From the NCBI GenBank assembly GCA_052244495.1, contig JBQPXH010000013.1: a DNA stretch of 64,000 nt; one strand, given 5' to 3'. The notes beneath the pieces were generated by a model, which worked only from the letters and a program-made list of their open reading frames with translations, ran no database searches and was not told the DNA's origin. This stretch comes from Cereibacter_A sp052244495 (lineage in GTDB: Bacteria; Pseudomonadota; Alphaproteobacteria; Rhodobacterales; Rhodobacteraceae). The translations under genes were made by a program, and so were the position numbers. This document shows, piece by piece, positions 1-8,559 of the stretch; within the stretch, counting starts at the first letter, position 1; the number at the start of each line of letters is the position of its first letter.

Positions 1-87
1 GGCCTCCCCGTTGATGGTCAGGATGTCGCCCGAGCGGGTGAGGGTCAGCCGGTCATCCCGGCGCTGCGGGGTAACTGTGATGTGCAT
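1..87 (-). CDS. Partial phage tail protein, N-terminus only
   Basis: The first 29 codons of a leftward gene are visible; the rest lies outside the window. The ATG at 87 has a GAGGAG ribosome site six bases upstream and follows the stop of the preceding tail gene by 10 bases, so it continues the late operon. The visible residues start MHITVTPQRRDD and contain TRSGDILTINGE, a short beta-rich opening. I do not recognise a named family. By position it is one of the distal tail or host-specificity accessory proteins. Confidence 0.6.
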   Translation of the reverse strand, partial: MHITVTPQRRDDRLTLTRSGDILTINGEA

Positions 88-97
88 GTGGGTCTCC

Positions 98-631
98 TCA
101 GAACCAGCGGCCAATGGCGACCACCGAGGTCTTGTTGATGGCCGCGCCAGTGGCGACGGCTGGAGCGCCAGCCCCGCGAAGGACAGCGCAGGAGAGGGCG
201 GTGGCGTTTGTCGAGACCGTGACCAGCCCCAGGTTGACGCGCTCGATGAGGGAGTAGTCCTCCGGCGTCCTGCTCAGCGCCACGTTCCCGTAGGGGGTTG
301 TTGCGAATGCGGCCGGGAATGACCAGGAGCCGAAAAAACCATCCGAGGATGCGCGGGCCATACTGGCGATTTCGCCGCGGCAGATCTGGAGGCCATTGGC
401 GTAGCGCTCGTATTCGCCATTGGCGTTGGAGTTTCTCTCCATGAGCTTACCCGTCGGGACCCCGCCAGACTGGCTGACGGTGCCGAGGATGTCTGTGGTC
501 AGCAACGCCTTGCCAGCCATGGCCGTGCCGAGGGAGGCCATCCAGGCCAGGAAGGCCGAGCAGTCTGCTTCAAACGTGGCAGGGTTGGTCAGCGTCGGCG
601 CGCTTGGTGCTGCCGGCAGGGTCAAAGGCAT
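98..631 (-). CDS. Phage tail protein, probable tail-fibre-like (177 aa)
   Basis: A 177-residue protein whose ATG at 631 overlaps the stop of the upstream gene as TGATG, implying coupled translation. The N-terminus is proline and alanine rich, followed by a short helix and then a long stretch rich in Thr, Gly and Asn, as in receptor-facing tail proteins. There is no signal peptide or membrane segment. The C-terminus includes an Asn-Lys-Thr-Ser turn and ends GRWF. Its position after the tape measure gene and before another tail gene supports a tail-tip or fibre role. Function beyond virion location is inference. Confidence 0.6.
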   Translation of the reverse strand: MPLTLPAAPSAPTLTNPATFEADCSAFLAWMASLGTAMAGKALLTTDILGTVSQSGGVPTGKLMERNSNANGEYERYANGLQICRGEIASMARASSDGFFGSWSFPAAFATTPYGNVALSRTPEDYSLIERVNLGLVTVSTNATALSCAVLRGAGAPAVATGAAINKTSVVAIGRWF

Positions 632-1536
632 CAGGAAAGCTCCTCGGTTTCGAGCGTGGCGATGGACGCGCCGGCTGCTTGCAGGGGAATGCGGAGGGGC
701 TTGGCGAGGCCATAGACCGCCAGCCCGCGCTGCACGAGGTCAGCGTCCGCGTAGTAGAATGCCGGCTTCGCGCGCTGGTCGCGGATCGCCCGGCGGAACC
801 GCTCCTCACCGCCGACCGCAACCGCGACCCGGAAGGTCACGACATCATAGGAGTCCCGCTCGACGATGTAGACCGACCCCCACTCGTCGCGGTCCCGGAC
901 GCTCATGTCCTCGTAGCTGATTTCGGTGTCGACCAGCGTCGTGCCGAACTCGAACATCTTGCCCGGCACGATCTCACCCACCTCGGCCGTGCCCACGCCC
1001 GCGTCGATGGTGATCCGCAGGGTGTAGCCGACGTAGCCCGGGAGATCCTCGAAGACGATCCGCTCGACGTATTCGGGCGAGTAGGTGAAGTAGGTAAAGA
1101 AGCTGACGATGTCGGTCCGGTCCACGAGCTGGCGCGTCTGGTTGTAGATCAGCGTGCCGCCCGCGTCCTCGACGCACACCCACACCGATCCGGCCGACAG
1201 CCCGATGAGCGCCACCGCCGTGCAGATGCTCGGTAGCGTAAGGGCATATTCGATGGTGCCATCCTTGCTCACCTTCTGGCCGGTGCGGCTGTCGAAGGCG
1301 CGCCAGCGGTTCGTGCTGCCCACTCGGATCCACCATGCCGACGCCGTGTCGGTGGCCGGGTTGTGGCCGGTGTTGCCCGCCTGCACGCTCTCGTAGATCG
1401 CATGCGTGCTGGCCAGAACCGCCCGCGCGCCGAGGGCGTAGGTCGTGCCCGAGGACCACGCCGGATAGTCGGTCTCGGGCACGTTCGAGGAGGCCATCAC
1501 CGCATCCGTCACGGTGATGGGCGCGATCATTTTCAT
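631..1536 (-). CDS. Phage tail protein with carbohydrate-binding-like N-terminal segment (301 aa)
   Basis: A 301-residue protein between the tape measure gene and a fibre-like gene. Residues about 24-75 have the pattern YPAWSSGTTYALG, then IYESVQAGNTGHNP and WWIRVG. These aromatic and glycine spacings resemble the small chitin/carbohydrate-binding modules (CBM5/12 type) that phages carry on tail tips. The remainder is beta-rich with repeated short Val/Thr strands and no recognised enzyme motif. It probably decorates the tail tip and helps contact cell-surface glycans. The domain assignment is by eye and should be treated as tentative. Confidence 0.6.
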   Translation of the reverse strand: MKMIAPITVTDAVMASSNVPETDYPAWSSGTTYALGARAVLASTHAIYESVQAGNTGHNPATDTASAWWIRVGSTNRWRAFDSRTGQKVSKDGTIEYALTLPSICTAVALIGLSAGSVWVCVEDAGGTLIYNQTRQLVDRTDIVSFFTYFTYSPEYVERIVFEDLPGYVGYTLRITIDAGVGTAEVGEIVPGKMFEFGTTLVDTEISYEDMSVRDRDEWGSVYIVERDSYDVVTFRVAVAVGGEERFRRAIRDQRAKPAFYYADADLVQRGLAVYGLAKPLRIPLQAAGASIATLETEELS

Positions 1537-1541
1537 GGGGC

Positions 1542-4500
1542 TCAGGTCTCCGAGAGGGTGCGCCGTTCTTCACGGCGGGCGATGGACGCGCTCGTGTAGG
1601 TGTTCTGCTCGATCCGCAGCGCGAGTTGCGTGTTCTCGCTCCGCATCCGGGCCAGCTCCTCGCGCATCGCCCGCATCTCGGTCACCATCTCGCGGGTGTT
1701 GAGCAGGTCCCGCGTCTGCGAGGCGCTGTAGATCCGGGACGGGCCTGTCACCTCGAGCTCGGGACCTTGCTCCCCGACGAGCCGCATACCGCCGGCATGC
1801 AGGCCACCGGCCGCGAACGATGGCACGCCGCCCGCTGCGCGGATCGCCTCGCGGGCGCTCTCCATGATGCGATCAAGACTGGCGCGCGCTTGCCGAGCCG
1901 CCCGGTTCGCGTCCCACAGGCTGTCCTCCAGACCGCCATCGGCCCAGAACTCCGAGCGCCATTCCCCGATGGCGGCGCCGGCGCCACTGACGGCTGCGGG
2001 GTTGAACCGCAGGTTGCCGTTGGCATCGAACGTGGCCTGCACGCTGTTGCCGGCTGCATCGATCAGTCTTCCGGCCGTCCGGGCGTCGAATTCGTTGATG
2101 GCCGTTGCCGCGGACCGAAGCTGTGCGTCAGCAGCGCGGGCGCGCTCTTCCGCCGCCGCGACCCTGTTCACGGCCGCAGAGATTGCTGCCTGCCTGCGCT
2201 CCTGGTCCCTGGCCCGCGCCGTCTCGGCCCGGACCGCTCGGGCAAGGTCGAGCAGATGCCCGCGCAACGAGGTGATGGGGCCACCGATGTCGAGGCCTTC
2301 CATCGCGCTTTCGAAGACGCGGCCGAGCCCTTCGGTCAGATCTAGCCCCATACCGCGAAGCGACGTGCGCAGGGTTGTGCTGAGCCCCGAGATGGGAGCG
2401 GCCGTCAGCTCCGCCGCCCGGTCCGCGATGCTTCCGATCCGGCCGGCGAACCGCGCGATGGTGGCGGGATCCAGTTCCACGCCCGAGGTCAGGTAGTCCC
2501 GCAGCTCGCCCAGCACCGCCAGCTGACGCTCGCCCAGCCGGACGATCCGCTCCTCGTAGGACGCCTGGGCGCCAGTCACGTCCGACAGTGCCGAGACCTG
2601 GGCCAGCACGCGGGCCTGGATCCGGGCGGCGTCTATCGATGTCGCGGCGGTCGCGCGCGCGGCGGCTATGTAGTCGCCGGCGAGCCCCGCAACCGCGCCG
2701 CCAGCATCCTGATTTCCCCGCATGGTGGCCGAGACGGCCGCGCCATATTGACGCCTTGCCTGCGCCAGGGCCGCCGCGGGCGAAATCAGGTCGCCGGCCG
2801 TGCGGCGGGCGGCGTCCACGAATGAACGCAGGCCGTCGCTGATGGTGCGCCAGACCCTTGCCGACGCAGCAGCGGCCCGGTTGATCTCGGTCACGCGGCC
2901 GATCACGTCGTCCACGATCGACACGACACCATCGACCATGCCGGAGATGGCGGCCGTCATGCCGTCGATCTGGGGCAACACCTGGTCCATGGCGCCCGAC
3001 ATGCCGATCAGCGCGGCATAGACCTCGCGCCCGCGCTCCGTCGTCAGATCCTGCGCCTCGATCAGGGCGCGGTATTGCGCGCGGGTGGCCGGCATCAGGA
3101 TGTTCAGGTCGGCCAGCGCCTCCGTCACCTGCCGGGTGGTCGTGGCGAGCCGCTCCGCGTCGGTGTAGAACGTCTGGTAGTAGGCCGAGGTCGCCTGCCC
3201 CATCGCCTCGAGCCCGCCGAAGGCGTCCGCGATGTCGGAAGCCACGCCGGCCGTGATCATGTCCACAGCCTTGAAGGTGTGGCCGAGCGTGTCCATGATG
3301 GCGTTCACGCCCTGCATCGAGGTCATGAGCCGCTGCAGCGCCGCCGCGAACCCCTCGCCCTCATGGACCAGCGCGGCCAGCGTGGCATCGGTGGAGACCA
3401 GATCGTTGTTCGCGATGAGGCTGGCCAGATCGGTATTGGCCCGTCGCTGGGCAAACATCTGGGCGATGCGCTCCCCGAAGACGCTGGTGCCCGTGAACAG
3501 CGCCTCGACCGTCCCGTTCGCGATCCGCTCCTCCAGATCCTTGATCGCCTGGTCGTTGACGCCGACGTAGCCGAAGGCCCGCGCGGCAAAGTCGTCGCCG
3601 AGTTCCGTCAGCTTCTCCTGCAGCTTCGCGCCGATCTCTTCGTCCGAGAGGCCCTTGGTCGAGAACTTCACCGAGGCCGCGAAATCATCGAAGGCGTTCC
3701 GGCCGACGCCGAGGGCATCGGCCGTCTCGAGGATCGCCGTCTGCATTTCGCCGATGGCCTTGAGGATCGGGTTCGCAACCTCGGCGCTGGCCGTGTCGTA
3801 GGTGACGCTCGTGCTCTTCGAGAGGCCCCAGAACTTGGACTTCTCGACCTTCTTGAACGTCTCGACCATGGCGTCGAGCTCTCGGACCGTGATCCGCAAT
3901 CCGGCGTCCAGCAGCTTGGTCTTGGTGCCGAAGAACGAGAAGGCGGCCGCCACGGCGGCAATCGGGCCGAGGATGGCGCCGGCGGCCTGCGCAAAGCCAG
4001 CGAGGCCGCTGGTGGCGAAGCTCAGGGAGCTGCCGATATAGGCGAGGCCGCCGGACAGGCCGCCCGTCGCGAAGTTCGAGAGCGCGCCCCAGGCGCCGGT
4101 GCCGAAGGCGGACAGCGCGCCGCCGATCCGCCCGAAGCTGCCGCCGAGGCCGAGCAGGTTGCCGATCCCGCCCACCATGCCGCCAGCGCCGCCGGTCACG
4201 GCCGCACCGGCTGCGCCAGCCACGCTTCCGGATGCCCCGAGGCCGAGGCCGAGCACAATCCGGTTGCGCGCCGCGGTCGCGATCATCTCGGCCAGCATGC
4301 TCTTGAAGCTTCCGAGAACGCTGCTGACGAACCCCTTGAAGTCCTTGAACCCGCCGGTAACGAAATCGCCCCAGGCCGTCGCCACGTCATTGATGAGCGG
4401 AATGCCGTCGCCGAGTTCCTTGTTCAGCTCGCCAATGGCGCGCTGGTACTCGTCACTGTTCAACAGCCCTTTCTTCAGAAGCTCGCCGAGCTTTCCGATC

Positions 4501-5993
4501 TCCTCGCGGTATTTCTCGACCGGCGTCTTCAGCCGCTCCTTCCACTCCTTAGCGGCGTTGACCAGCTCGGAAAGCTTTTTCCTGGCGCCACCCGCACTGT
4601 CCCCAAGGTCGGACACGCCCTCGCCAAGGCCGGCCACGGACGGCGCTGCCCCATCGGCCGCATCCTCGACGTTCACGAGGGCATCGGCTGCAGCCTGCGC
4701 AGCGGCTGCGGCAGCATCCGCCGCGTCAGCCGCGTTTTCCAGGTCCATCGTGATGGTGTTCCTGCTAGCCCCGCGGGGCGGCCACAGCACCCCACTGAAC
4801 ATATCGGTCTGGAAGAGTTTGTTCAGTTCTTCAGCGATCGACCACGTCATTTCCGCGAACGAGCCTAGAACAGTGTTGATTGCCCTCAGGAACGCCGCCT
4901 CGAACTTGTAGGCCGCTGCTACGGCGATATTGCCCATCCACTGGAAGGCACGGCCAACGCTGCCCGTTGCCTCAACCGCTCGCGTCATCTGATAGACCAG
5001 CTCGCCCACGGCCACGACGGCAATGCCGAGCCCTGTCCTGATGAGCGCGGCCCGCGTCGCAACCAGCGCGGAAACAAAACCCCACGTCGCCGTCGCGGCT
5101 GCGTAGATCGCGCCGCGGAAGGCGATAGCGCCAGCCACTGCGGCGGTGCCCAGGTAGCTCGCGATCCGCCCTGTCTGATCGGCGAGCGCGCCGATCACAG
5201 AGCCAAGCCCATCAAGCACTGTCCGCAGGGCGCCGCCTTCGCGCATGGAGTTGGTGAAGGCGACCGCCATCGCCTCGACCGCCGGGGCAAGCTCTGCAGC
5301 CATCCGGTCACGCGCACCCTGAATGGCGGTCGACATCTGCCCAAGCGCCAGATGCGCGTCACGCAGGGCAGCGACCGCATCGTCGCTCAGGATGACCCCG
5401 AGGCCTGCGGCCGCCGCGCCGAGCCGCTCCATCTCGGCGCCGTTGTTCCGCAGGAGCGGCAGGAGCAGGGTCGCATCGTTCGCGATGGCCTCCATGTAGA
5501 AGGTCATCTGTGCCTGCGAGACGCCCGCCCTCTCTAGGCTGGAGACATAGAGCTGCAGCGCCTGCGGGCCGGAGAGCTTGCGGAACTGGTCTGCAGTCAC
5601 ACCGACGCGAGGCGCGATCTTCTCGAAGAAGTCCTTCATCTCGCCGCCGCCGGTCGAGAGGAAGTCACCGACCTTGTCGTTCACATCCTTCAGGATGTCG
5701 GCCAGCTTCTCCTGCTCGATGCCCACGGTCTTCGACGCCGCAGACCAGCGTTGCAACGTCTGGGGCGTGGTGTTGGCGACCTGCGAAAGCCGGCTGACCT
5801 CGTTCGCCGCGCGCGCAGTCGGCGCGACAATAGCCGCCATGGCGGCCCCGACCGTAGCGCCGATGGCCGACAGCGCGCCGAACGCCTTCGCCGCATCGCC
5901 GAGGGACGACTGCGCCTTCTTCAGGCCGGCTTGAAATTGGGCAGAGTCCAAGCCCAAGTTGACGCGCAAGGCGCCGATCACGGATGCCGACAT
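1542..5993 (-). CDS. Phage tail tape measure protein (1483 aa)
   Basis: The longest gene of the prophage; its length sets the tail length in siphoviruses. The N-terminus (LGLDSAQFQAGLKKAQ) is the usual tape-measure opening. Alanine-rich helical and coiled-coil segments follow, with a hydrophobic membrane-interacting stretch near residues 270-340 and Gly/Ala-rich hydrophobic patches near residues 570-680. The C-terminus has the characteristic LVGEQGPELEVTGPSRIY motif. An AGGA ribosome site precedes the ATG. Its position just after the tail chaperone pair is the conserved place for this gene. I saw no lysozyme or peptidase motif. Confidence 0.93.
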   Translation of the reverse strand: MSASVIGALRVNLGLDSAQFQAGLKKAQSSLGDAAKAFGALSAIGATVGAAMAAIVAPTARAANEVSRLSQVANTTPQTLQRWSAASKTVGIEQEKLADILKDVNDKVGDFLSTGGGEMKDFFEKIAPRVGVTADQFRKLSGPQALQLYVSSLERAGVSQAQMTFYMEAIANDATLLLPLLRNNGAEMERLGAAAAGLGVILSDDAVAALRDAHLALGQMSTAIQGARDRMAAELAPAVEAMAVAFTNSMREGGALRTVLDGLGSVIGALADQTGRIASYLGTAAVAGAIAFRGAIYAAATATWGFVSALVATRAALIRTGLGIAVVAVGELVYQMTRAVEATGSVGRAFQWMGNIAVAAAYKFEAAFLRAINTVLGSFAEMTWSIAEELNKLFQTDMFSGVLWPPRGASRNTITMDLENAADAADAAAAAAQAAADALVNVEDAADGAAPSVAGLGEGVSDLGDSAGGARKKLSELVNAAKEWKERLKTPVEKYREEIGKLGELLKKGLLNSDEYQRAIGELNKELGDGIPLINDVATAWGDFVTGGFKDFKGFVSSVLGSFKSMLAEMIATAARNRIVLGLGLGASGSVAGAAGAAVTGGAGGMVGGIGNLLGLGGSFGRIGGALSAFGTGAWGALSNFATGGLSGGLAYIGSSLSFATSGLAGFAQAAGAILGPIAAVAAAFSFFGTKTKLLDAGLRITVRELDAMVETFKKVEKSKFWGLSKSTSVTYDTASAEVANPILKAIGEMQTAILETADALGVGRNAFDDFAASVKFSTKGLSDEEIGAKLQEKLTELGDDFAARAFGYVGVNDQAIKDLEERIANGTVEALFTGTSVFGERIAQMFAQRRANTDLASLIANNDLVSTDATLAALVHEGEGFAAALQRLMTSMQGVNAIMDTLGHTFKAVDMITAGVASDIADAFGGLEAMGQATSAYYQTFYTDAERLATTTRQVTEALADLNILMPATRAQYRALIEAQDLTTERGREVYAALIGMSGAMDQVLPQIDGMTAAISGMVDGVVSIVDDVIGRVTEINRAAAASARVWRTISDGLRSFVDAARRTAGDLISPAAALAQARRQYGAAVSATMRGNQDAGGAVAGLAGDYIAAARATAATSIDAARIQARVLAQVSALSDVTGAQASYEERIVRLGERQLAVLGELRDYLTSGVELDPATIARFAGRIGSIADRAAELTAAPISGLSTTLRTSLRGMGLDLTEGLGRVFESAMEGLDIGGPITSLRGHLLDLARAVRAETARARDQERRQAAISAAVNRVAAAEERARAADAQLRSAATAINEFDARTAGRLIDAAGNSVQATFDANGNLRFNPAAVSGAGAAIGEWRSEFWADGGLEDSLWDANRAARQARASLDRIMESAREAIRAAGGVPSFAAGGLHAGGMRLVGEQGPELEVTGPSRIYSASQTRDLLNTREMVTEMRAMREELARMRSENTQLALRIEQNTYTSASIARREERRTLSET

Positions 5994-6041
5994 TCGGGCT
6001 GTCCTTCACGAAAAGGAGAAGGCCGCCCTAAGGCGGCCTGT

Positions 6042-6401
6042 TCAGATTTCGATTGAGGGTGATGGGTCAGGCGGCGGCAAGACCCTGACGCCATCGGTTG
6101 AGATTTTCAGCCAGATCGTGCTGCCCGGCTTCCCGGTCGGCTTGCATCGGGTGATCGCGCGGCTGGCAACACCGAACGCCTCTCGCGCCCCGGCAGGCGT
6201 GCTTCCGGTGTACCCTTGCAATCTGATCGCTGCAGGGTCCGGCCGGCCGGTGTGGTCGAACGTGACGCTGACCGTCACGACCGCCCGGAGCCCGTCGGAT
6301 GATAGCGTCCCGACGTTCCAGCACTGTACGAACTGACCAATGAAGTCGGCCCTTGCCGGGCCAGCGATGATCGCCGCGGCAAGGGCGACGACGGGAAGCA
6401 T
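6042..6401 (-). CDS. Exported TolA/TonB C-terminal-like protein (119 aa)
   Basis: A small secreted protein lying between the tail chaperone and tape measure genes. It starts with a signal peptide (hydrophobic run, then AGPARA as a likely signal peptidase I site). The mature part begins with a QCWNVG motif and continues as about 90 residues resembling the C-terminal domain of TolA/TonB proteins, with two cysteines that could form a disulfide. An in-frame TTG at 6410 has a better-spaced GGAGAG site than the ATG at 6401, so the true start may be three codons earlier. A periplasmic protein inside a tail operon suggests a moron gene affecting the envelope or superinfection. Confidence 0.65.
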   Translation of the reverse strand: MLPVVALAAAIIAGPARADFIGQFVQCWNVGTLSSDGLRAVVTVSVTFDHTGRPDPAAIRLQGYTGSTPAGAREAFGVASRAITRCKPTGKPGSTIWLKISTDGVRVLPPPDPSPSIEI

Positions 6402-6460
6402 GTGATACAAGGCACTCTCCACAGGTTGTCGCAGCCATATTGGCCGGGCCGCCCTGGTGG

Positions 6461-7167
6461 TCAACCGCGCCCCCTCAGCGCCATCCCGATGAGAACCCCC
6501 CGCACCCGCTCGTGATCGGCATCCCATCCGCCTTCCGCCTTCTGCGGCGGCGGCGCGTCCACCTCTGCCGGCGGCTTGTATTCCGGGATCTTGTCCGGCT
6601 GGTGGAAGGCGAAGGCCACGAGGGTCGCAAGCTCGTGCTGGAGCACGCGCCTGTCCTCGATCTCGCGCCTGCGCCGCTTGTAGTCGCCGTCGAGGATCGA
6701 CATCACCTCGCGCGGCGTGAGCCGCCAGAACAGCTCATACTCCTGCCCGGCAGCATGCCACCGGGCAAGGAGTTCATCGATCAGGCCGCGGCCGGCTTCG
6801 CCTTCAGCTTGGCCGGCGCCGGGGCGTTTCCCCCGACGTCCTCAGCCTCGGCCTCGGCCTTGGCTGCCTCCGGGAAGGCGGCACGGATCGCCTCTCCCAG
6901 AAGCCGCGATGCCTCGGCCAGCCCGATCTCGTCGATCAGATCGCCCGCCGCATCCTCGCTCAGACCCTCGTGGCCCATTCCGGCCCAGATCAGGCGCCGG
7001 AGCCGCACCATGTCGCCATGCGATGCCTCGCCCTGCATCGCCACGATGGCGTCCACAAGGGTTTCCCCGGCCCGCTCCTGATAGCGGACCTGGGCATTGG
7101 TGGTGAGCCGGATGTATCGCTCGCGCCCTTCCGCCTCGAAGGAAACCGCACCACGCATCACGTTCAC
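6461..7167 (-). CDS. Tail assembly chaperone GT-type fusion made by -1 frameshift (about 235 aa)
   Basis: Joined product: the frame of the G-like protein from 7167 to the slippery site at 6826-6832, then the -1 frame down to 6461. The -1 frame is open without a stop from the slip to 6461 and has no convincing start of its own until an internal Met at 6706. Before that Met it already reads as protein (LIDELLARWHAAGQ, then ELFWRLTPREV). In lambda and most siphoviruses the G and GT proteins bind tape measure and tail tube proteins during assembly and are absent from the virion. The position between tail tube and tape measure genes is exactly that of G/GT. Confidence 0.85.
6781..7167 (-). CDS. 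Tail assembly chaperone, G-like short form (128 aa)
   Basis: The unshifted product, begun at a GTG (7167) that overlaps the tail tube stop as GTGA. It is largely helical, with a basic N-terminal half and an acidic, alanine-rich tail that ends in KAKPAAA just before the stop. It lies directly downstream of the tail tube gene. In the family this short form is made in large excess over the shifted form, and the ratio matters for tail assembly. The assignment relies on position, size and the frameshift site rather than strong sequence motifs. Confidence 0.8.
   Translation of the reverse strand: MNVMRGAVSFEAEGRERYIRLTTNAQVRYQERAGETLVDAIVAMQGEASHGDMVRLRRLIWAGMGHEGLSEDAAGDLIDEIGLAEASRLLGEAIRAAFPEAAKAEAEAEDVGGNAPAPAKLKAKPAAA
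6826..6832 (-). other. Programmed -1 ribosomal frameshift site GGGAAAC
   Basis: On the minus strand the zero-frame codons read GGG GGA AAC, so the heptamer G GGA AAC has the exact X XXY YYZ phase needed for tandem slippage. A 6-bp GCCGGC/GCCGGC pairing is possible a short way downstream and might stimulate the shift. The shifted frame leads straight into the T-like reading frame. Confidence 0.85.
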
Positions 7168-7604
7168 GCCGCGGTCCCCGCCGTCCAGGTCGGGGCGCCC
7201 GTGCCACGGATGTTGAGGTTGATGCTGACCGGGGCACCGAGGTCACCGGCCTCGAGCTGCGGGACCGGGAAGCCGCGGAACTCGAACACGTCGCCCGCGC
7301 TCTGGTCCGGGGCCGGCTTCATGGTCACGCGGTAGTAGATCGGGTTCGCGGCCTCCTGGTCGGCGATCATCGCCGCGTAGCCGGCCGAGGTGTAGCCCAT
7401 CGGGATGGTGATCTGGCCAATGTCCTTCAGGCCCTTGATGTACTCGCGATAGCCGCCCTCGCTGTCGAGCGAGGTCACATCCTGATAGTCCTGCTCGACC
7501 ACCGGCACGGCGATGCCCTTGGCTTCCGGGATCGAGGTCCAGGTGGTGCCGTCGGTGGAGCGCTCCACCTCGGCCCCGTAGGCGATGATCTGTTTCGAGG
7601 CCAT
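7164..7604 (-). CDS. Major tail tube protein (146 aa)
   Basis: A 146-residue beta-rich protein that polymerises to form the siphovirus tail tube. The N-terminus contains IAYGAEVERSTDG and TWTSIPEAKGI, followed by DVTSLDSEGGYREYIKGL, the pattern of the phage tail tube family in which Asp-Val-Thr leads into a central loop. Size and position between the tail completion gene and the chaperone pair fit. Its stop overlaps the GTG start of the chaperone. No extra Ig-like domain is present at the C-terminus. Confidence 0.88.
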   Translation of the reverse strand: MASKQIIAYGAEVERSTDGTTWTSIPEAKGIAVPVVEQDYQDVTSLDSEGGYREYIKGLKDIGQITIPMGYTSAGYAAMIADQEAANPIYYRVTMKPAPDQSAGDVFEFRGFPVPQLEAGDLGAPVSINLNIRGTGAPTWTAGTAA

Positions 7605-7613
7605 CTGGCCCTC

Positions 7614-7994
7614 CTATGCTGAGTAGATGGTGAGGAAGTCGAGCGAGACCCGGTAGGGCCGCGCCGTGTCGTCGCCCGGCTCGCGCTGGTCGCGCGTGCC
7701 GTCGAGGAAGACACCCTGGAACCCGCCGCCGCTGTGGCCGTGGAGCACGGCGCGCACGGCGCGGGAAAGCTGTTTTGCTGCCATGTATGTCTTGGCATAG
7801 CAGTCGATCTGGACGCGGGCCTGCTGCATCCCGTCCGGCCCGCTGATAGTCAGCCCCTCGCGGTCGCTGATGGTGTTCAGCACCACATAAGGGAAGCCAG
7901 CACCCTGAGAATGCGAGCCGAAGTTGACGCGCGTGCCGGCAAGCGCCGTCACCCCGCTGGATGCCAGCAGGAGCGCGCGGAGTGCTTCTTCCAT
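7614..7994 (-). CDS. Tail completion/terminator protein, DUF3168 family (126 aa)
   Basis: A 126-residue protein of the DUF3168 (gp17-like) family, which caps the head-proximal end of the tail. Hallmarks seen are the helical opening EEALRALLLASSGVTALAG, the central FPYVVLNTIS strand, the VQIDCYAKT strand and a helix AAKQLSRAVRAVL. It sits between the gp10-like protein and the tail tube gene, the standard order. Only three bases separate it from the upstream gene stop, indicating one operon. Confidence 0.87.
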   Translation of the reverse strand: MEEALRALLLASSGVTALAGTRVNFGSHSQGAGFPYVVLNTISDREGLTISGPDGMQQARVQIDCYAKTYMAAKQLSRAVRAVLHGHSGGGFQGVFLDGTRDQREPGDDTARPYRVSLDFLTIYSA

Positions 7995-7997
7995 GGG

Positions 7998-8558
7998 TCA
8001 GCCTCCAGCGGCCTTTGCTGCGGCCCGGGCCGCGCGCTTCCGGGCGCGGACGACGGCCTTCTGTATCTCGGTCCACATCTCGGCCTTGATGCGCTCCAGG
8101 AGCGCCTCGCGGTCCTGATCCCACGCGGGCCGCATGTATGGCTGCGGGTCCATCTTGAAACTTCCGAACTCGTTCACGATGGCCTTGATTGCCTCGCGCT
8201 TCGTCGCAGGCTGCGTCGGCCCCATGTAAAGCTCGACTGCGCTGAGGTTGCCAGAAGCGGTCGCTGACCGCCGCGCATCGCGCAGGGCGGCGCGCGCTTC
8301 ACCAACTGAGCCGCCGGCGCGCATCACGGCACCGAACTCGCGCTTGCCGATGTCAGCGCCGCCGTCCACCGCTTTCGCGCCAACCGAGATGCTGTCGCGC
8401 AGGTCGCCCTCATCGACGGGCGCCTTGCTGCGCGCGATCTCGGCCATGGGCTTCATAGCCGAGATGCCGGCCCGCCGAAGCGCCGCCTTGCCTGCCGCCT
8501 TGCTCAGCTTCTGAAGCTGCGCCTCGAGCTCCTTCAGTCCCTCGACGCGGACCCGCAT
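7998..8558 (-). CDS. HK97 gp10-like phage protein (186 aa)
   Basis: A head-tail joining or tail component of the HK97-gp10 family. The N-terminus MRVRVEGLKELEAQLQKL and the following RAGISAMKPMAEIARSKAP segment are typical. The reading frame is open further upstream to 8618, but the ATG at 8558 is chosen because it follows the stop of a small upstream ORF by one base (TGAGATG). A lysine- and arginine-rich C-terminal tail (RARKRAARAAAKAAGG) is probably disordered. Confidence 0.82.
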   Translation of the reverse strand: MRVRVEGLKELEAQLQKLSKAAGKAALRRAGISAMKPMAEIARSKAPVDEGDLRDSISVGAKAVDGGADIGKREFGAVMRAGGSVGEARAALRDARRSATASGNLSAVELYMGPTQPATKREAIKAIVNEFGSFKMDPQPYMRPAWDQDREALLERIKAEMWTEIQKAVVRARKRAARAAAKAAGG

Positions 8559-8559
8559 C

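Noticed and set aside
6461..6706. 81-aa ORF starting at an internal Met, as a separate gene
   Set aside because: The coding signal extends upstream of 6706 in the same frame to the slippery site, so it is the tail of a frameshift product, not an independent gene.
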